A stretch of DNA of 64,000 bases from Malaya genurostris (taxonomy: Eukaryota > Arthropoda > Insecta > Diptera > Culicidae). The stretch is taken from NCBI RefSeq assembly GCF_030247185.1, contig NC_080571.1, positions 147,314,389-147,378,388 of the forward strand, read 5' to 3'. The notes under the pieces are model-generated. The model was given only the letters and a program-made list of their open reading frames with translations, had not been told where the DNA came from and searched no databases. The position numbers were made by a program, and so were the translations under genes. Below are positions 1 to 10,245 of this stretch, piece after piece (the first letter of the stretch is position 1; each line of letters begins with the position of its first letter).

Positions 1-129
1 CTTTGGATCCTTCTCGGATCTATGGCGGTTTTTACCCATAGCTTGGGTAGGTAGACAACTGCGAATAAAAAATAAAATAAAATCGAAATTAGTCGTAGTA
101 GGTTATTCGTCTATCCACATCGAGTGTTA

Positions 130-700
130 GATGACGAATGATGAAAGTACGAACTAAGCGTTTGAGGCTTTATACCACGCAAACGGTTTGCTTTTATTGC
201 CGACTGCTCCACCTGACGACCGAAGTTAAAATTACAACACGACCTGGGCCTTTGAGGTTTTGTACTCCACTCTTTTTTGCTCTCATTACTGGCGCCTACT
301 GTTCTCGACGATCGAAGTCCAAATGAAAGCACGACTTAAGCGTTTGAGGCTTCATACAACGCAAAAGGTCTGCTTTCATTGCCGACATCTCCACCTGACG
401 ACCGAAATTTAAATGAGAATCCTACGATTGAAGTCCAAATGGAAGCACTACCTGAGCGTTTCACGCTATATACTTGGTTTGTTCTAACTGATGTTGAAGT
501 GAGAACCTCACCTCGACATCCAGTTTCGTCTGAAGCACTATAAGAAATGAACGATTTTCAATCAAAGTTTACCTTTTTATACTCGTCCAGTAGATATTCG
601 GAATTGTTATGTTCTTGACTACCTCAAAACCGCCGTCCGGATGCGAAAATGGCAAGCAAGCGTGATGAATTTTCCTCATTATTTCCAAAGTTAAAGAAAA
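130..700 (-). mobile_element. Histone-promoter-like dispersed element, copy 1
   Basis: Read on the minus strand, this stretch runs from a fragment near 700 (Ttcctcattatttcc-type sequence) through a TATA-like box near 573-581 and then into 91-bp tandem repeats. The same order recurs at 10246-10960 on the minus strand, and parts recur at 9040-9110 and 8100-8240 on the plus strand. The promoter-like part resembles replication-dependent histone promoters in layout (CCAAT-type motif, TATA, short leader, ATG). No complete coding frame follows. Membership in one repeat family is clear from the shared sequence; the histone relation is inference. Confidence 0.5.
163..460. repeat. 91-bp tandem repeat, about 3 units
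   Basis: Units begin near 214, 306 and 396 with the motif gacgaYcgaagt and contain aaatgaaagcacgacc and gagcgtttgaggctt. The spacing alternates between 90 and 92 bp. A related block with the same unit and spacing lies at 10271-10600. Because 91 is not a multiple of three, open frames through the block shift from unit to unit, which argues against protein coding. Confidence 0.75.
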
Positions 701-1042
701 CTTTTTTTTATGTGAAACACATCTTTATTTTCTATATAGTGGTACAAATCAGAAACTCAAGAAAAACTACACGTAGAAATGTGGTCAGGTATTAAACACT
801 TACAGCTCAGTCTATTTTGTATCAATTATTAATATTATTTCATCATTTGATAGGAAATATTTCTACGTTTCGATTTGAATGTATCAACTCAAGTATTTTC
901 ATTTATATATGATTTAAATTTTGATTAGTAGCGAGCAGTGTCCTATTTTGTCTGCTAAAAATCTCCGGCATACCGGATTTCCCTGCCATAGAAGACGGTT
1001 TTAAAGGAGTAAGCGATGAATCAAAGAGAGAGCATCACTTTG

Positions 1043-1125
1043 ATTGGTCAATCGATGCAAAAGCGAAGCTGTTTGAAGCACGCGAATCTATAAATAGAAG
1101 CGAAATTAAAGCTAGCGTTTCAGTC
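1043..1125 (+). promoter_or_regulatory. Promoter-like segment: CCAAT box, TATA box, TCAGT initiator
   Basis: An inverted CCAAT box (attggtcaat, 1043-1052) is followed by tataaatag at 1089-1097 and a TCAGT initiator-like motif near 1120. The spacing matches an insect RNA polymerase II core promoter, and histone genes typically show this arrangement. No open frame follows; the sequence runs into a mariner fragment within 100 bp, so this is probably a displaced promoter remnant. Confidence 0.35.
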
Positions 1126-1159
1126 CTACTCGTAGCATGCTAGAGGTAGGTTGCTGCTA

Positions 1160-1382
1160 GTGATTAGGCGATCATCCATAATCATTTTTTCCACTTTTCC
1201 CACATTTTCATCGATTATTGACGTGCTGGGTCGACCGGAGCGTTCGTCGTCTTCAACGTCTTCGCGGCCATCTTGGAAACGCTTATACCACTCGTAAACA
1301 CTTGTTTTTTTTTACAGCAGACCACCGGACTCTCCAGACGCGCGCAATTAAAAAATTCCGGGAACTTTTTGAACAGACCTCG
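1160..1382 (-). pseudogene. Mariner transposase 5' fragment
   Basis: On the minus strand the segment starts at a mariner-type terminus (acgaggtctgttcaaaaagt) next to a TA at 1383-1384. It continues into a frame reading VYEWYKRFQDGREDVEDDE and then RSGRPSTS, the helix-turn-helix/linker region of mariner transposases, which bind the element ends. After the segment KMIMDDRLITSSNL the similarity ends near 1160. The catalytic DDD domain is absent, so this is a 5' fragment of a dead element. Confidence 0.8.
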
Positions 1383-1384
1383 TA

Positions 1385-2530
1385 TGCTAATTCAATTGTT
1401 ATTGCTAGTGATTACTCTTACACTAGAGCTATGAATCATGAGTAATTATGAATAACTAACATGATGTTATATGTATATGTATTGACTAACTTGCTAACCA
1501 TGTATACGCCTGAGTTTAGTAGCCAACATGGATTCTTCAAAAGAACGATTGAAGACAAGAGAACATTCAATTATTTTCGATATTTTTGCAGTAGTTCACC
1601 AGGCCACATTGTTTGTATCACAGGTTATATAAAAGTTAAATTTTCAAATATTCTACATGAACAACAATACTTGACTTGTATTCATTTCATTTGTCAAGGT
1701 TGAAGCTTTAATTTTGCTATAAAAATTGCTGCAATCTAAAATAATACCTATTATATGATATTACACAACCAAGCATTATTGCTTCAGCAGCATCAATGCA
1801 TTGAGCTCAACAGAGTTGGACATTTTTAGCATTATAAATGACAGTTACTTAGAAAATAAACGACTTCTTACAATCTTTCAACACAAAACCAAATGCTGCA
1901 TAAATTCGCGTCATTATTTGATGTGCAATTTTTGCTCACGATATATTGCCACCGAGTCCACCGTGCATTTCTCACACCACCTCAATACGAAACAGCAGCG
2001 CGCTAGCAATAAAAAAAATGCGGAAAAGTTCATGTAAACTTTTTCAAAATTCGGTTGTTTTGTCTAAAGTTTTGTAATTTTGAAGTGCACTTTCAGATTC
2101 TTTGTGAAATTCCGCCACAAACATTACTTTTCAGTTCTAGAACCATCCAAGTGGAACGGAACAGTAACCGTTTATACATTTCAAAAACCAATTACGGCTC
2201 GGCAAAGCAAAATTTTGAAATTCTAAGAACACTTAGTTATCATAAATTTGATTTCGAAAACTTAAGAGTTTTTGATTTTTTGGAAAATCGGTCTAGTTTT
2301 TGAACAATTGATCAAAAACGCGGTTTGCGCATTAGATTTCATCTTAAACTATTAATCAAACCTTGCGATCAAGAGCAAACTTTACGTACAGAATGCCTAG
2401 GCTCTTCGGCCAGTCCTGTTCGCTTTCTAAATAGTCACTACCTGCTTCGCACGCGAGGCTCAAACGTTTGTAGACTGCTCATTATTTTTATCTCTCAAAA
2501 AAACTAAAAATCCATCATCATCATACACAG
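1385..2530. other. AT-rich interval, nothing recognised
   Basis: Several frames of 60-80 codons are open but none shows a recognisable domain, signal peptide or repeat relation within the window. I see no gene here. Confidence 0.5.
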
Positions 2531-2619
2531 TAACTTAATACGTCTCACAATAATATCTATTAAAACAAATAGAAAATACAATCTTCGTAATAAAAATATG
2601 AAATCTAAAATAATTGAAC

Positions 2620-4610
2620 TAACTAACTAAATATTTACTTACAAAGTGGACTTTATGTGTGAAATACGTAACTTTTTGAACTAAACCAATGTCGTTGCGC
2701 ATTTGATTTCTCTTGGCATCGAATTGAAAAAACTTATTCCCTTGTACAATAATGAGTTTTGCGATCTGGCAAATAAAAAGATGCGTTTCTAGTATTGTAC
2801 CTATGCAAATCAGTTCCTCTTTCAATTCTATCACACAAATATCGATTCAGCATACCATTTAAGATATTGAAAATAAATACCATGGTTAATTAGTAAATTC
2901 TCTGTTTTAATGAAAGCCATTGTAATGCATTCAGTAGAATAAAAATAATTAATACAAAAGAATCTTTCTATCGATCGATAGGTCATTTCTCAAACGACAC
3001 AATATACCGTACTTTTTGGCAATCTTCTTGATGACGTTATTAATATGAGAATTTAATGTTAACTTTTCATCAATTATGACCCCAAGATACTTCATTTCTC
3101 TAATGTGATCAATAGTTTCACCATAAATTTCCACATTGGCGTCATGACTGGTGCCAACAGTAAAAATAATCACATATATTCAATTTTCGCGACGTTTAGA
3201 TTCAGTTGCTTAAATTTTAACCATCGAATCAGCGAACTTAGATCCTCGTTCAAATGTTCAACAGCTTCGTTGAAATCTTTAGCCGTAATGAACAGAACAG
3301 TATCATCAGCAAACAAATTTATATCACAGAAACGTAAGACTCGCTTCATATCATTAATATACATAATAAATAGAATAGATCTTCCACACACTTCCCTGAG
3401 GCACACCAAGTGAATTACCGAGGGAACTAGACACTGTATCGTTAAAAACAGTCTTTTGAGACAGTTGCACTATTTATGTACCATTTAATTCCACTATTTC
3501 ACTGTCACGTTATTACACTTTCACAAAGTCACTATACTTTAATGAAGCATAACAAACGTTACAATACAGATACGCGTATTTCGGAATGTTATTTACATCC
3601 TTCTTCAGTGTATCGGTTTTATAAGTTTGTTATACACCGATACACTGAAGAAGGATGTAAATAACTTTCCGAAATACGCGTATCTGTATTGTAACGTTTG
3701 TTATGCTTCATTAAAGTATAGTGACTTTGTGAAAGTGTAATAACGTGACATTGAAATAGTGGAATTAAATGGTACATAAATAGTGCAACTGTTGAATATA
3801 TTCCGCTAACAGCTCCAGGTAAAAAATAGTGAGTCTTTTGAGATCTACCACATGAATAGTTTTCAAACCATTCATGTGCCATTCCCCCGATGCCACAACG
3901 CCGTAATGTCTGCAACAATAAAGGTCTTGAAATTGCTTCAAAGGCTCTCGTCAGATCCAAGAACTCAGCAAAAATATTCTCTTTGGCTTCAATTTTCTCC
4001 TTCCATTTTTCCAATACTAGGTTCAAAGCGGTTTCACAAGAGTGACCCTTACGATATCCCGGTTGTTCCGGTATTAGCAAACTGTTAGAGTTCAAATAGT
4101 TAATCAGCTGATCTTTAACAACAAGTTCCAGAATATTTTCCAGCGTGTGAAACATGTTAATGGGACGGTACTCCTCGGTTTTATCCGTTCCAGTAGCCTT
4201 GGGGATAGGAACCACCAGAGATTCTTTCCACACTTCTGGCACGTGCCCCGTGTACAACGATTCATTTACCAAATCCAGTAGATCGTGTCCGATAACATGA
4301 AAGCAATCCTGTATCAGTTTACATTGTCAATACCAGCCGATTTTTTCAAATTGAAACAAATATTTTTCAATTGTTCAAAAGTGATTGGTTGAAATTCATC
4401 AAGTCTACAATAGTTATTCATCGGCTGTGTTATTTCAACAGGTTCACCTACCAATTCAATACTTTGATTGATCTGCTGAACACTATTTATGAAATAACTG
4501 TTGAACTTTTCAGATATAATTTGTTCTGTGTGCTCTTCTATACCGTTAAAAGTTGTGGTTTTCGATGCACTATGTGTAGGCTTGATCAACTGTTTAAGAA
4601 TTTTCATAAC
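2620..4610 (-). pseudogene. LINE A reverse transcriptase, broken and mutated
   Basis: Pieces in order: pre-RT linker (4672-4908 and 4314-4607, with LKKSAGIDNVN), fingers/palm at 3800-4272 (LVVPIPKATGTDKTEEYRPI, then FLDLTRAFEAI), the catalytic box FADDT at about 3300-3320, and a C-terminal tail to 2619 (RNQMRNDIGL). Motif A normally reads FxDxxKAFD; here the second conserved D region has become E (RAFEAI). With the insertion and the frameshifts, the enzyme cannot be active. Confidence 0.8.
3462..3791. mobile_element. Near-perfect palindromic (foldback) insertion inside LINE A
   Basis: The left end cagttgcactatttatgtac is mirrored exactly at the right end. The two arms of about 155 bp match almost base for base around a centre near 3615-3635 (ggttttataagtttgttata). 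The sequence agtcttttgaga occurs immediately left of the palindrome (3450-3461) and again at 3833-3844, a 12-bp direct repeat consistent with a target duplication, with about 40 bp of extra sequence on the right side only. There is no coding capacity; transcripts would form a long hairpin. Confidence 0.85.
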
Positions 4611-4949
4611 TCTCTGCTGTTTTGTTGATTTTGATCGATCTTCCTCTGTATGTATTCATATCTAGTCTTCTTCAGGACTTTCGTGCTTGTGTATATCTAC
4701 TCCAGTGACTATCATTGTTAGTTCTACAGAATCTCTTGTACTGTTTATTCCTCTCCCGTTTTAACCGTAAGAGGTCTATTGAGTACCAACTTGAGCTGTT
4801 CAAACCAACATACTTTTCAGTTACTAATTCATTAGTACACTTTTTCAATATGTCAGTAAGAATAGTTGCCCTGTAATCCAAATTTCCAGTCAACTGTGTA
4901 CAACCCAAGCTTCATGATACAAGTCGAGATAGGGTTTGCTTTGAGTAGT

Positions 4950-5550
4950 TTTTCCAACACTTGATTTACACCGAATCTTCCTCATTTCTAGAGCTACTCG
5001 TTAGGGAAATTGCAATTGTCTCATGATCTAGAAACTTGCAATCGGATTCCACATAAGAATAAACACCGTCAAAATTGGAATACACGTGATCTATCAATGT
5101 TTTACTGAATCTTGAAATTCTTGTAAATTCATTCACAGTTGGATTCAAATTGAAGAATTCTGCTAACTGTTTCAATTGATTCGTACCTTGATCACTGAGC
5201 CAATCAATATTAAAATCTACTGTAATATTATTTAGTTTACCAAAATCGACGAAATTTTCCCACCAGTTTTCTAGAATCTCCAGAAACTGGACGTCGCATG
5301 AACTTGGAGAGTGGTAAACAACTCCATAATTTCCCATCTACATACCTCTTTCAACTGATATACCCAAGAACCAATTATGTCCAACTGCTTCGTTTGATTG
5401 AATGCTGAATTTAATTGATTCTCTGGCGTAAACTGCAACTCTACCCGTGTGTCTGGAATGGGACAAACAATAAGCAACAGTGTAACCCGGAACACCGAAC
5501 TGATCGAAAGCGTCAGAATCAACTATACGTGTTTCTGAGAGCAAAACTAA
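4950..5550 (-). pseudogene. LINE A endonuclease domain, broken
   Basis: An apurinic/apyrimidinic-type endonuclease, which nicks target DNA in LINE transposition. The N-terminal ETRIVDSDAFDQFGVPGY corresponds to the conserved S-E-T/x-W segment. The C-terminal part has LIDHVYSNF and FLDHETIAISL, which carries the conserved D-H pair. A frame break lies near 5335 between the two halves. The usual ORF would be continuous, so this copy is dead. Confidence 0.75.
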
Positions 5551-6103
5551 TTAACAATGTATATCCTCTATAAGATGACGCATTGCGACATAATTAGAAG
5601 AAGTTCAAATACAGAATATCTGAATGCCTCTCATCCACTAGTTGCTATTCCATTGACATAATGTTGTTCTTTTGTCGTGAATACGACTTACTTTACTATG
5701 GGGCGCCTTTTCAAAATTTACCCTCTGAGAGAGTGATAAGTTTTTGATCGTGAATATCTCCTGTTGTATATAATGAATCAACACAATTCTTGCAACATGC
5801 CATCGGAAATATGATCACAATTTTATGATAAAATTTTCAGTTTTGTGACATAATCTCAAATAGTTAAAAATTAAACTTTTCTTAAATGTTTGGTACAAAC
5901 GAGTGTCAAAGAGGATAATTCATAAGGCGCGTTTGCCTTTCTCGTATTTTTAAGGCTCATAGCTCAGTGATCTGTAAACGGATTTATATAATCTAACTAC
6001 CAATAGAATCGAAAATTTTCAAGTCGAACGTGTACTGCAATAAAACTGAAGTTCTTCAATAGTACACTATTGAAAAACCTGTTTGATTTAACCCATGACA
6101 GCA

Positions 6104-6160
6104 CCAGCCAATCAGAACGTGAGATGTCTGCATCTATACAAGAGCATCCATATAAAAGTT
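6104..6160 (+). promoter_or_regulatory. CCAAT plus TATA promoter-like segment
   Basis: agccaatcag at 6106-6115 is followed by tataaaag at 6151-6158, a spacing of about 40 bp. A second TATA-like box (ggtataaaatg) lies at 6316-6326, roughly 75 bp upstream of the H2B-like ATG at 6399. The region 6170-6215 (cctaccattt, then cgaaacaagacacac) is repeated at 6505-6560 on the other side of the H2B-like frame. Confidence 0.4.
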
Positions 6161-6398
6161 GAGTGGTTCATTTTTCCTACCATTTGCTAAGCATCTGTTC
6201 CCGAAACAAGACACACGAGAGCAACATCGAGGACCTGTCGTCTCACTGTTTCCCGTTCTGCGTACAGGAGAGGCATTCTAGAAAAGGGGCTGTCCATACA
6301 CCGCTGCCAGTAGCAGGTATAAAATGAAATGTAATGTGAGAAGTAGCGTCATTTGAGTTAAAGCAGCTACTCTGAACGTACGAGACACCGTCAGCACG

Positions 6399-6563
6399 AT
6401 GGCACCTAAAACCGGTAGAAAGGCAGCCAAAAAGTCCATCAAGGCCCATTCGAAAGCACTTTTTAGTGCTAAAGATAATCATAAAGAACTAGTCGAATTT
6501 TGTCGCTTTCCTACCATTTTCCGAGCAACTGTTTCCGAAACAAGACACACACGAGAAGTTTAA
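6399..6563 (+). pseudogene. Histone H2B N-terminal fragment (54 codons)
   Basis: The frame begins MAPKTGRKAAKKSIKAH, very close to the start of insect histone H2B (MAPKTxGKAAKKxxKA), the core histone that pairs with H2A. It keeps a basic character for about 20 residues, then diverges (ALFSAKDNHKELVEF) and stops at 6561-6563. The histone fold is absent (H2B is normally about 124 residues). The start is supported by TATA boxes upstream. This is a fragment carried in a repeat, not a working histone gene. The match is from memory of the family, not an alignment. Confidence 0.5.
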
Positions 6564-6578
6564 ATAATTTGCACCGTC

Positions 6579-6879
6579 ACTAACACATTCAATTACGAAC
6601 GGCAATGCGAAAGTGAAAGTGATGATGTTGAACACATCTTTTTACTAGTATACAAATATGCCGTGCGAAACAAAGTTGCCACGTATACTGATCAATATGT
6701 ATTTTTGTCGTGAATTCTTTAGTATGAGGCGCCTTTCGATCGTGATATTTAACACATTCAATTACGAACGGCAATGCGAAACCGGAAGTGATGAAGTTGA
6801 ACACACCTTTATACTAGTATAGGGTCTTGTGAAAATATGCCATGCGAAACAGGGTTGCCACATATACAGATTAATCTGT

Positions 6880-6880
<1 letters not shown>
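6579..6880. repeat. Direct duplication of about 130 bp (two copies, 170 bp apart)
   Basis: acacattcaattacgaac begins at about 6581 and again at about 6751. Both copies continue through a ttactagtata-type segment and a tatgccRtgcgaaacaRRgt segment. A partial copy of the gtcgtgaattctttagtatg terminus lies between them (6705-6740), so the duplication is linked to the promoter-like element. Confidence 0.8.
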
Positions 6881-7019
<139 letters not shown>

Positions 7020-7483
7020 AATGACTCTTGCATACCGAAGATCGTCGATACATTTCAGACCAGGCCATTGCAATTGTCTCGTACTGAAATTTCAAGAAGA
7101 ATATCCGATATCTTCGAACTTCATAGCATCAATATAAATTAACTATAAATTTGTCGTACCTAGCCTCCTATATTGGAAAATTAAAAAGGAATTGTTTCAA
7201 GTTTGGAATATATAGTTGTAGAATAGTAGCTGTTTACTGTAACTAACCTGTACTTTAATGTAGGTGCATCGCTTCAAACACTATTAGTGAAAAACGGGGA
7301 AGCTTGCATAATTCATACAATCAATCAACTAACTGATATTCGAAAAGTGATGGGAGCGTGCCAGTTTTTTCGTATTCACGACATCCTGTTATGTCTCTGA
7401 CATTACCCACCCGTCGTTTTCGTTTCAAGCAATATTAGATATACAGGACACTGCTTACTAAATGCTGGATGGTGAATGTCTGA

Positions 7484-7884
7484 ATTCAATTTTCTTTCTT
7501 AGTTCAATTTCAGACATCTAACGCATTTGAATTCAGTTGAAGAACACTCAGATGTTCTATGTGCCGAATTACATTTGGAACAATTTTCACTGTTTAAACA
7601 TTCGGTGCTCTTGTAACCAATCTCACCACACTTGAAACAGCGCAATTATTTGAACGACTCGGGAACCGAACACCTATCCCAGCCGACGCAAACCTTGCCG
7701 GCTGCCATCAAGCTGGAATAAGTATTTTTATCAACCTCAATTATAACACTATATTTGTTATATTTGAAGCGTGGATTCTCAAAGTCAGCAACAACTTTTA
7801 CATCTTCGATCGAAATATCCTGATTCTGACATTTCAAAAAGTCAATAAATACATCCGAGGAATATCGACCACTCATCCCCACTG
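7484..7884 (-). pseudogene. LINE B ORF1, C-terminal part with zinc knuckles
   Basis: The minus-strand frame starts VGMSGRYSSDVFIDFL and has an RRM-like segment (KYSVIIEVDKNTYSSLM). After a frameshift near 7647 it reads two CCHC knuckles, CFKCGEIGYKSTEC and CSKCNSAHRTSEC, then CVRC. This is a LINE ORF1 nucleic-acid-binding protein (gag-like). Its N-terminal part lies beyond 9580 on the same strand, separated by promoter-like insertions. Confidence 0.75.
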
Positions 7885-8520
7885 TTGTCGTGAATACGAC
7901 TTACTTTACTATGGGGTGCCTTTTCAAAATTAGCCATATGGAAGAATGGGCAGAACTTAATCGTGAATATCTCGACTTGTATTAACGGCAGCAACATAAT
8001 TCTTTGACCATTTCATCAAAAATATGATCAGGAATTTAGGATAATATTTTGAACAGTGTGAGATAACCACAAACAACTCAAAAATTAAGTTTTCTAAAAC
8101 TTTGAAAAACAACGCGGAAAACTCTACTTTTGATTGGCTTTTTCGCGCAAGGACGACGTATGTGAGGTGGTCAGGCACACATCTTCATCTGCATGCGTAT
8201 AAAAGAGGAACCGTGGTCGAAAATCTTGTGTGTTGGATGGAAGCAGACGTCGTGAGAATGATTTATCATCTACTTTCGAGGGAGCGATATCATCAACCAA
8301 CAGCGACGGAGAGTGCACCTTCTGCGTGGTTAAAACCTCAAACGCTCAACGTAGCAACTCTTATTCGAATTCTGAAACTGGATTCTGGAACTGATTTCAG
8401 TTTCGAAATTGTAGTTCTAGAATTGCGAATGAACTCTGAGTCTGCTCTTAGTTCTGAATTTAGTTCTTGAACTCAGGTCCAGTTCCTTATTCCAGAATCC
8501 TTCTGCTCGGTTCTTTTTAG
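7884..8520 (+). mobile_element. Histone-promoter-like element, copy 3
   Basis: It begins ttgtcgtgaatacgac at about 7885 and follows the family order: gaatatctcgac, atgatcaggaatt, then an inverted CCAAT box (gattggc, 8132-8138), tataaaag at 8198-8205 and an ATG at 8237. The frame from that ATG reads MEADVVRM and, further on, SAPSAWLK; the copy at 33.1 kb has a frame with the same MEADV start and SAPSAWLK. I cannot name the encoded segment. The CCAAT/TATA/ATG spacing is promoter-like. Confidence 0.5.
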
Positions 8521-8819
8521 AATCATAATAATACTCCCAAAGAATTATGCGATATTTTACTGTACTCTATGCAACCCATTTTGGCAGTCGTGGCGAGAAA
8601 TCGTCTTCAAGCTTCAGAGCTCAGTTAAAGAATATGGGTTTAGAATGCAGAGCCTGCGTGCTGAACTGGATTCTGGAAAAAGATTCAGGAACTGATTTCA
8701 GTTTCGAAATTGTACTCTACTAAAATCCAACTGAATTCTGAGTCTGTTCTAAGTTCTGAATCTAGTTCTTGAGCTCAGGTCCAGTTCCTAATTCCAGAAT
8801 TCTTCAAACCGGTTCTTTT
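8378..8819. repeat. Direct repeat of about 150 bp, period about 290-300 bp
   Basis: The segment from ctggattctgg to cggttctttt occurs at 8378-8517 and 8666-8819. Both copies contain aactgatttcagtttcgaaa and repeated agttctgaa/aggtccagttcc words. The second copy ends directly against the next element terminus at about 8818. Confidence 0.75.
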
Positions 8820-9578
8820 GTCCTGAATACGACTAACTTTACTATGGAGCGCCTTTTCAAAATTCACCATGTACAAGAATTAGCAGAACTTTACCACGGA
8901 TATCTTTTGATGTACTTAACCCAACAACATATTTTTTTCTACAAGCTATCGGTAATATGATCAGGAGTTCGTGAATAAATTTTCAACAGCGAGAAAAACC
9001 CCTAAACATAATTGAAAAGCAAACTTTTCTAAAACTTTTGGAAATTTGAGGAAAATTCATCACGCTTGCTTGCCTTTTTTGCATCCGGACGACGGTTTTG
9101 AGGTACTCAGGCACAATCCGAAACGAAATAATTTGACATCAAAATTCTGTATATTTCTATTTAGAACAATATTTGTATACCCAAAGAATTACGCGAAATT
9201 TTCTTCACTATACCTACTGTATACGCCTATTTTTCAACCACTTGTAGTTTGTAGTAGAACTTTCTGCTGATTTGCTATATAAAATGCATAGCACCGACTT
9301 ACAAGCCATTATTGAAAGGTTCCTTTTCAGAACCACCATTATTTTATCATAAAGAACTATACTGATTATTTCGTAATATTTAATTGTGTGTCAGAATGTT
9401 TAAGGAAACTAATCTGTACTTCAGTTTAGGAGTATCGTTTCGAATTCTAGTAGTGAAAAAGAGGAAAGCTTGCACAATTCACACAATCGATCAACTAATT
9501 GTTATTCGAAAGTATAAAGAAAGAGTGTCAGTTTTATTCGTATTCACGACATCCAGTTACGTCTCTGACATTACACAC
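8816..9578 (+). mobile_element. Histone-promoter-like element, copy 4, with both ends
   Basis: The left end ttttgtcctgaatacgac (8816) and the right end cgtattcacgacatcc (9537-9552) are inverted relative to each other. The right end continues agttacgtctctgacatt, which also occurs at 7385-7400 and, inverted, at 32700-32720. At 9040-9110 the CCAAT/TATA region is decayed. Together with copy 3, this block interrupts LINE B ORF1 between lysine/arginine-rich codons on the right and VGMSG on the left. Confidence 0.6.
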
Positions 9579-9584
9579 CCGTAC

Positions 9585-10217
9585 TTTTTTCAGTTTTGGT
9601 TTCCCGGGCTTGGGTATAACTGCATTATATTTAGTACCCAAATTGCTTTCAATGTTTTCTTCCACTGATTAAATATTCTCACCTGCTGCACACTTAACAA
9701 TAATCGAGCCATCTTTACCATTTTTAAAATTACTAATTTTATGTGTTCTTGGATCTAACCTATCCTTCAAAATCTTTCTCGTGTCATCACTCGTTTGCGA
9801 AGACTCGACAGATTTGATCATAATAACCGAGCGAGTCTTACGATTTCTATTGCTTTTCGTTCTGTTTCTAGATAATTTTCCAGATCATATTTCGTCATTA
9901 ACTTCATTAACAATATTCTAATCAAGCGGTTCATCATCAGTATTTGAAATAACTTTTCATTTTCGTCTGGGATTTCCATCCGACTCCAAATGAGTCTACC
10001 TATTTGCAACAATTTTCTTTCTATTCATTACAAACAAATCATTATTATTTTGCTGATTATTCAAAATCAACGAACTTTTCGAATCGTTCAACTTTTTGGC
10101 CACACTGTTTCCTAAGTAGGCCATTTTGCTCTCCAGAGCATCATTGGAAGATCTGATGAGTCTATCGATTCCTATTTCTATCGCGATAGTAATGTGTGCC
10201 TCGATGCTTTCCCGCAC
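9585..10217 (-). pseudogene. LINE B ORF1, N-terminal part
   Basis: Minus-strand frames carry RESIEAHITIAIEIGIDRLI and a basic, helical stretch, then after frame breaks IKSVESSQTSDDTRKILKD, NGKDGSIIVKC and AVIPKPGKPKLKKV. This order (coiled region, then an RRM-like DGSIIVKC strand) is typical of LINE ORF1 proteins. The downstream continuation is at 7884-7484. At least three frame breaks make it a pseudogene. Confidence 0.65.
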
Positions 10218-10245
10218 ACCAGCAGACGAATCAGTGATGGAACTA

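Larger units (their letters stand above)
2540..5560 (-). mobile_element. Decayed non-LTR retrotransposon (LINE A)
   Basis: A minus-strand LINE with endonuclease and reverse transcriptase in the usual order. The 3' tail includes a TGATGATGATGG run near 2508-2525. No ORF1 is visible upstream. The RT domain is interrupted by a palindromic insertion at 3462-3791. Frameshifts and stops break the ORF into at least six pieces. The clade is not assigned; it belongs broadly with the CR1/Jockey/I-type LINEs with an apurinic endonuclease. Confidence 0.85.
5672..6563 (+). mobile_element. Histone-promoter-like dispersed element, copy 2
   Basis: It opens with ttttgtcgtgaatacgac and ttactttactatggggcg, shared with 7884 and 8816 (plus strand) and 33431 (minus strand). 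It continues with the gatcgtgaatatctcc and atgatcacaattttatga modules also seen in the other copies. It leads into a CCAAT/TATA segment at 6106-6160 and a short H2B-like frame. The right boundary is unclear; a matching opposite end (cgtattcacgacatcc) lies at 7369. Confidence 0.55.

Noticed and set aside
9384..9668. 94-codon plus-strand frame
   Set aside because: It overlaps the end of the promoter-like element and antisense LINE B ORF1; no independent support.
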